From positions 4,030,001 through 4,094,000 of the forward strand of contig NC_134944.1 in assembly GCF_051020765.1 (NCBI RefSeq): a DNA stretch of 64,000 nucleotides, given 5' to 3'. The position numbers and the translations under genes were made by a program. Shown here one piece after another: positions 63,856 to 64,000 of this stretch. The notes under the pieces are model-generated. The model was not told where the DNA came from. It saw nothing but the letters and a program-made list of their open reading frames with translations, and ran no database searches. The stretch comes from Lasioglossum baleicum (taxonomy: Eukaryota > Arthropoda > Insecta > Hymenoptera > Halictidae). Within the stretch, counting starts at the first letter, position 1; each line of letters opens with the position of its first letter.

Positions 63856-64000
63856 TAGAGACCGCGGATTTTATGCATATATAACAACAAGGAGTAGGTG
63901 TCATTTAAAAAAGTGAACATACACACACTTACATTATTTTCAATCTATTAAACATATTAAGAAAGAAAATAAACTTCCACTTCACACTCCAGTTTCTTGC
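63856..64000. mobile_element. hAT-type MITE, left part, cut by window edge (intron of gene A)
   Basis: Left end TAGAGACCGCGGATTTTATG, then caatctattaaacatatta and cacactccagtttcttgc, matching the interior of the 26190 copy. It sits in the gene A intron upstream of exon 63793. Confidence 0.6.

Noticed and set aside
1..64000. tRNA or rRNA genes
   Set aside because: TTCGAA-containing stretches (for example near 8789, 26550 and 53552) lack a cloverleaf partner. No rRNA-like sequence was recognised by eye; tRNAscan-SE would settle it.

Overview
The window is eukaryotic nuclear DNA, almost certainly from an insect and most likely from a hymenopteran (bee-like). I infer this from split genes with short GT-AG introns, two invertebrate-type non-classical cadherins, and remains of hAT, mariner, Tc1-like and pogo-like DNA transposons. 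The species cannot be read from the sequence.

Protein-coding content that I can support is confined to 36.8-64 kb and is all on the minus strand. Gene A (63793 down to 59472; its 5' part lies beyond the right edge) is the C-terminal 958 residues of a CDH23/Cad87A-type cadherin. It has at least six cadherin-repeat linkers, a membrane-adjacent domain, one membrane segment and a short tail ending in T-T-E-L, a class I PDZ ligand. Gene B (50502 down to 36790) is complete. It encodes a cadherin of about 3226 residues (3245 if a 57-nt candidate intron is retained): signal peptide, about six cadherin repeats, a membrane-adjacent domain related to that of gene A, one membrane segment, and a cytoplasmic tail of about 2300 residues. 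Nearly all of that tail comes from a single 6.45-kb exon. By architecture gene B resembles Drosophila Cad86C and gene A resembles Cad87A. I rebuilt both genes from splice sites and reading phase; the phases close across every junction, with one weak donor in gene B near 46860.

Layout: 1-36.3 kb is a gene-poor region holding dispersed and tandem repeats, microsatellites and transposon relics, with no supportable coding exon. 36.3-50.5 kb is gene B with three-copy tandem repeats in two introns. 50.5-59.3 kb is the intergenic or 5' region of gene B, with a pogo-like MITE, a mariner relic, a 106-bp tandem repeat, a four-copy 216-bp tandem repeat and one orphan exon-like segment. 59.3-63.8 kb is gene A, with a 30-bp minisatellite in one intron.

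The strongest non-gene signal is a family of short hAT-type inverted-repeat elements (terminus TAGACTGCGGATCTTTATGC). It has about 14-15 copies or half-copies across the window. Two copies have perfect 8-bp target duplications and one a near-perfect duplication. A decayed hAT transposase C-terminus at 34.9-35.1 kb lies next to the same terminus and may represent the parent element. I see no classical operon, CRISPR array, rRNA or tRNA.
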